From Sphingomonas_L flavalba_A (GTDB taxonomy: Bacteria > Pseudomonadota > Alphaproteobacteria > Sphingomonadales > Sphingomonadaceae), in the NCBI RefSeq assembly GCF_047553045.1, contig NZ_CP180208.1, positions 2,914,001 to 2,978,000 on the forward strand: 64,000 bases of DNA, written 5' to 3'. The translations under genes were made by a program, and so were the position numbers. Shown in pieces: positions 63,210-64,000 of the stretch. The notes below the pieces were generated by a model. The model saw only the letters and a program-made list of their open reading frames with translations, was not told the origin of the DNA and searched no databases. Each line of letters starts with the position of its first letter. Positions within the stretch are counted from its first letter, which is position 1.

Positions 63210-63406
63210 GCCGCCTCCTTTGCCTGACTGTATCGCCGCTGCAACGACACCGGAAAAACGTCTGCCCATATGGCAAGGAAATCAAGCGTCATGCGGCGGA
63301 TCGACGACGATCCCGCTTGGGTCCGCCGCCGGTTTCGGTTATAAGCGCGGCCGCGTCCGGCGGCGGCGCATCCCCGACCAGCGACAACAGCCTTTCAAAA
63401 CGTGCC

Positions 63407-63433
63407 TTGAGCCGGGTGACTTATTGATATAAT
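63407..63433 (+). promoter_or_regulatory. Candidate sigma-70 promoter for the RND adaptor gene
   Basis: TTGAGC (63407-63412) and TATAAT (63428-63433), with a spacer of 15 bases, one or two short of the optimum. A perfect TATAAT is rare in such a GC-rich sequence. It ends 40 bases before the adaptor ATG. Confidence 0.6.
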
Positions 63434-63473
63434 ACAGTCACGCGCCAGTCGTTCAAGGCGGAAAGTGAGAGAC

Positions 63474-64000
63474 ATGAATTACGAGGGTGGCTTTTCCCAC
63501 GACGCCGACGTGATCGCGCAGGATCCGCCGCCCCGGCGCTGGACCCGCAGGCGGATCGCCATTGCCGCGGCCATCGCCGTCGCGATCGTCGCCGCGCTCG
63601 CCTTCTATCTGCACGGCAAAAGCGCGGCCCCGGCCGACGGCGCCGCCGCGCAGCAGCAACAGCCGACGGTCACCGTTTTCGTCCCCGGCCGCCAGTCGGT
63701 CGATCATGAGATCAATGCGACCGGATCGCTGGCGGCGCAGGTCGACATGCCGGTCGCCGTCGTCGGCGAAGGCGGCATGGTGACGCGGGTACTCGTTCAG
63801 CCCGGCCAGTGGGTCGGCGCCGGCGCGGTGCTGGCGACGATCGAGCGTTCGGTGCAGACCCAGCAGGTCGCCCAGCAGCAGGCGGCGCTGAACGTCGCGC
63901 GCGCCGATGCCCGCATCGCGCAGGCTAACCTCGACCGCGCGCTGCAACTGGTCGATCGCGGGTTCATTTCCAAGGCGCAGGTCGAACAGTTGCAGGCGAC
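63474..64000 (+). CDS. RND-efflux periplasmic adaptor (N-terminal part)
   Basis: The first 175 codons of a HlyD/AcrA-type membrane-fusion protein that continues past the window. An inner-membrane anchor (IAIAAAIAVAIVAALAFYL) follows a short cytosolic tail; then TVTVFVPGRQSVDHEINATGSL, the lipoyl half VRVLVQ-type segment (MVTRVLVQPGQWVGAGAVLATIE) and the start of the coiled-coil hairpin (QQQAALNVARADARIAQANLDRALQLVDRGFISKAQVEQL). It should join an inner-membrane RND pump to an outer-membrane channel, both presumably encoded to the right. Confidence 0.9.
   Translation, partial: MNYEGGFSHDADVIAQDPPPRRWTRRRIAIAAAIAVAIVAALAFYLHGKSAAPADGAAAQQQQPTVTVFVPGRQSVDHEINATGSLAAQVDMPVAVVGEGGMVTRVLVQPGQWVGAGAVLATIERSVQTQQVAQQQAALNVARADARIAQANLDRALQLVDRGFISKAQVEQLQA

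Overview
This is a dense, high-GC chromosomal window that looks like a free-living alphaproteobacterium of the sphingomonad group. The evidence is a 41-residue cysteine-free L36, a SciP-type DUF1153 regulator, sorting signals of the PEPxxWA-CTERM type, a large TonB receptor with a TDIIVTAQ box, extragenic palindromes resembling those of sphingomonad genomes, and a methylmalonyl-CoA module with an ScfR-type regulator. Nothing indicates a plasmid, phage, IS element, CRISPR array or defence island. The content is almost entirely housekeeping and metabolic, so most gene calls are routine.

Layout. 0-6 kb: an aspartate/glutamate racemase fragment, a HAD phosphatase and rpmJ leftward; then a lipoprotein/zinc-carboxypeptidase pair, gpmA, a diguanylate cyclase and purEK. 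6-12.5 kb: divergent secreted M16 and M28 peptidases, an intact PEP-CTERM protein and a TetR regulator. 12.5-18.2 kb: clpB behind a heat-shock-type promoter, a small exported protein, a ThiE/TenI-like protein, YggS, a HAD phosphatase and infC. 18.5-31.3 kb: a TonB receptor, a CPA1 antiporter with a TrkA-N domain, glnD, cutA, mutS and the malic enzyme maeB. 31.3-36.7 kb: a two-component system, tRNA-Gly(TCC), a secreted RidA-like protein, and glucokinase coupled to a YeiH-family transporter. 36.7-41.9 kb: a four-gene MacAB/NodT-type tripartite exporter and a small secreted protein rich in Tyr, Arg and His.

42-54.4 kb is the most coherent block. Leftward run pccB, methylmalonyl-CoA epimerase, an enoyl-CoA hydratase, methylmalonyl-CoA mutase, an exported protein of unknown function, bioB and pccA. 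Together these convert propionyl-CoA to succinyl-CoA and supply the biotin that PccA needs. Divergent from pccB is an ScfR/PccR-type regulator, followed by acetyl-CoA synthetase and an AI-2E-family permease. Four copies of a TTTGCAAA-like element lie between pccB and the regulator, so propionyl-CoA control of this block is likely.

55.5-64 kb: a PEP-CTERM gene that appears broken at both ends, a conserved hypothetical, a Nudix hydrolase, a phytoene-dehydrogenase-like flavoprotein, tRNA-Ala(CGC), mnmA, sciP, two GlsB/YeaQ-family membrane proteins around a SIMPL-domain protein, and the start of an RND-efflux adaptor that runs off the window.

I do not see a wholly new system. The best leads are the PccR-type operator cluster, the unknown exported protein translationally coupled into the propionate operon, an extragenic repeat apparently domesticated inside pccA, the doubly lesioned PEP-CTERM gene, a 33-bp perfect inverted repeat downstream of pccA, and an 18-bp inverted repeat that covers the ribosome-binding site of a lipoprotein gene.
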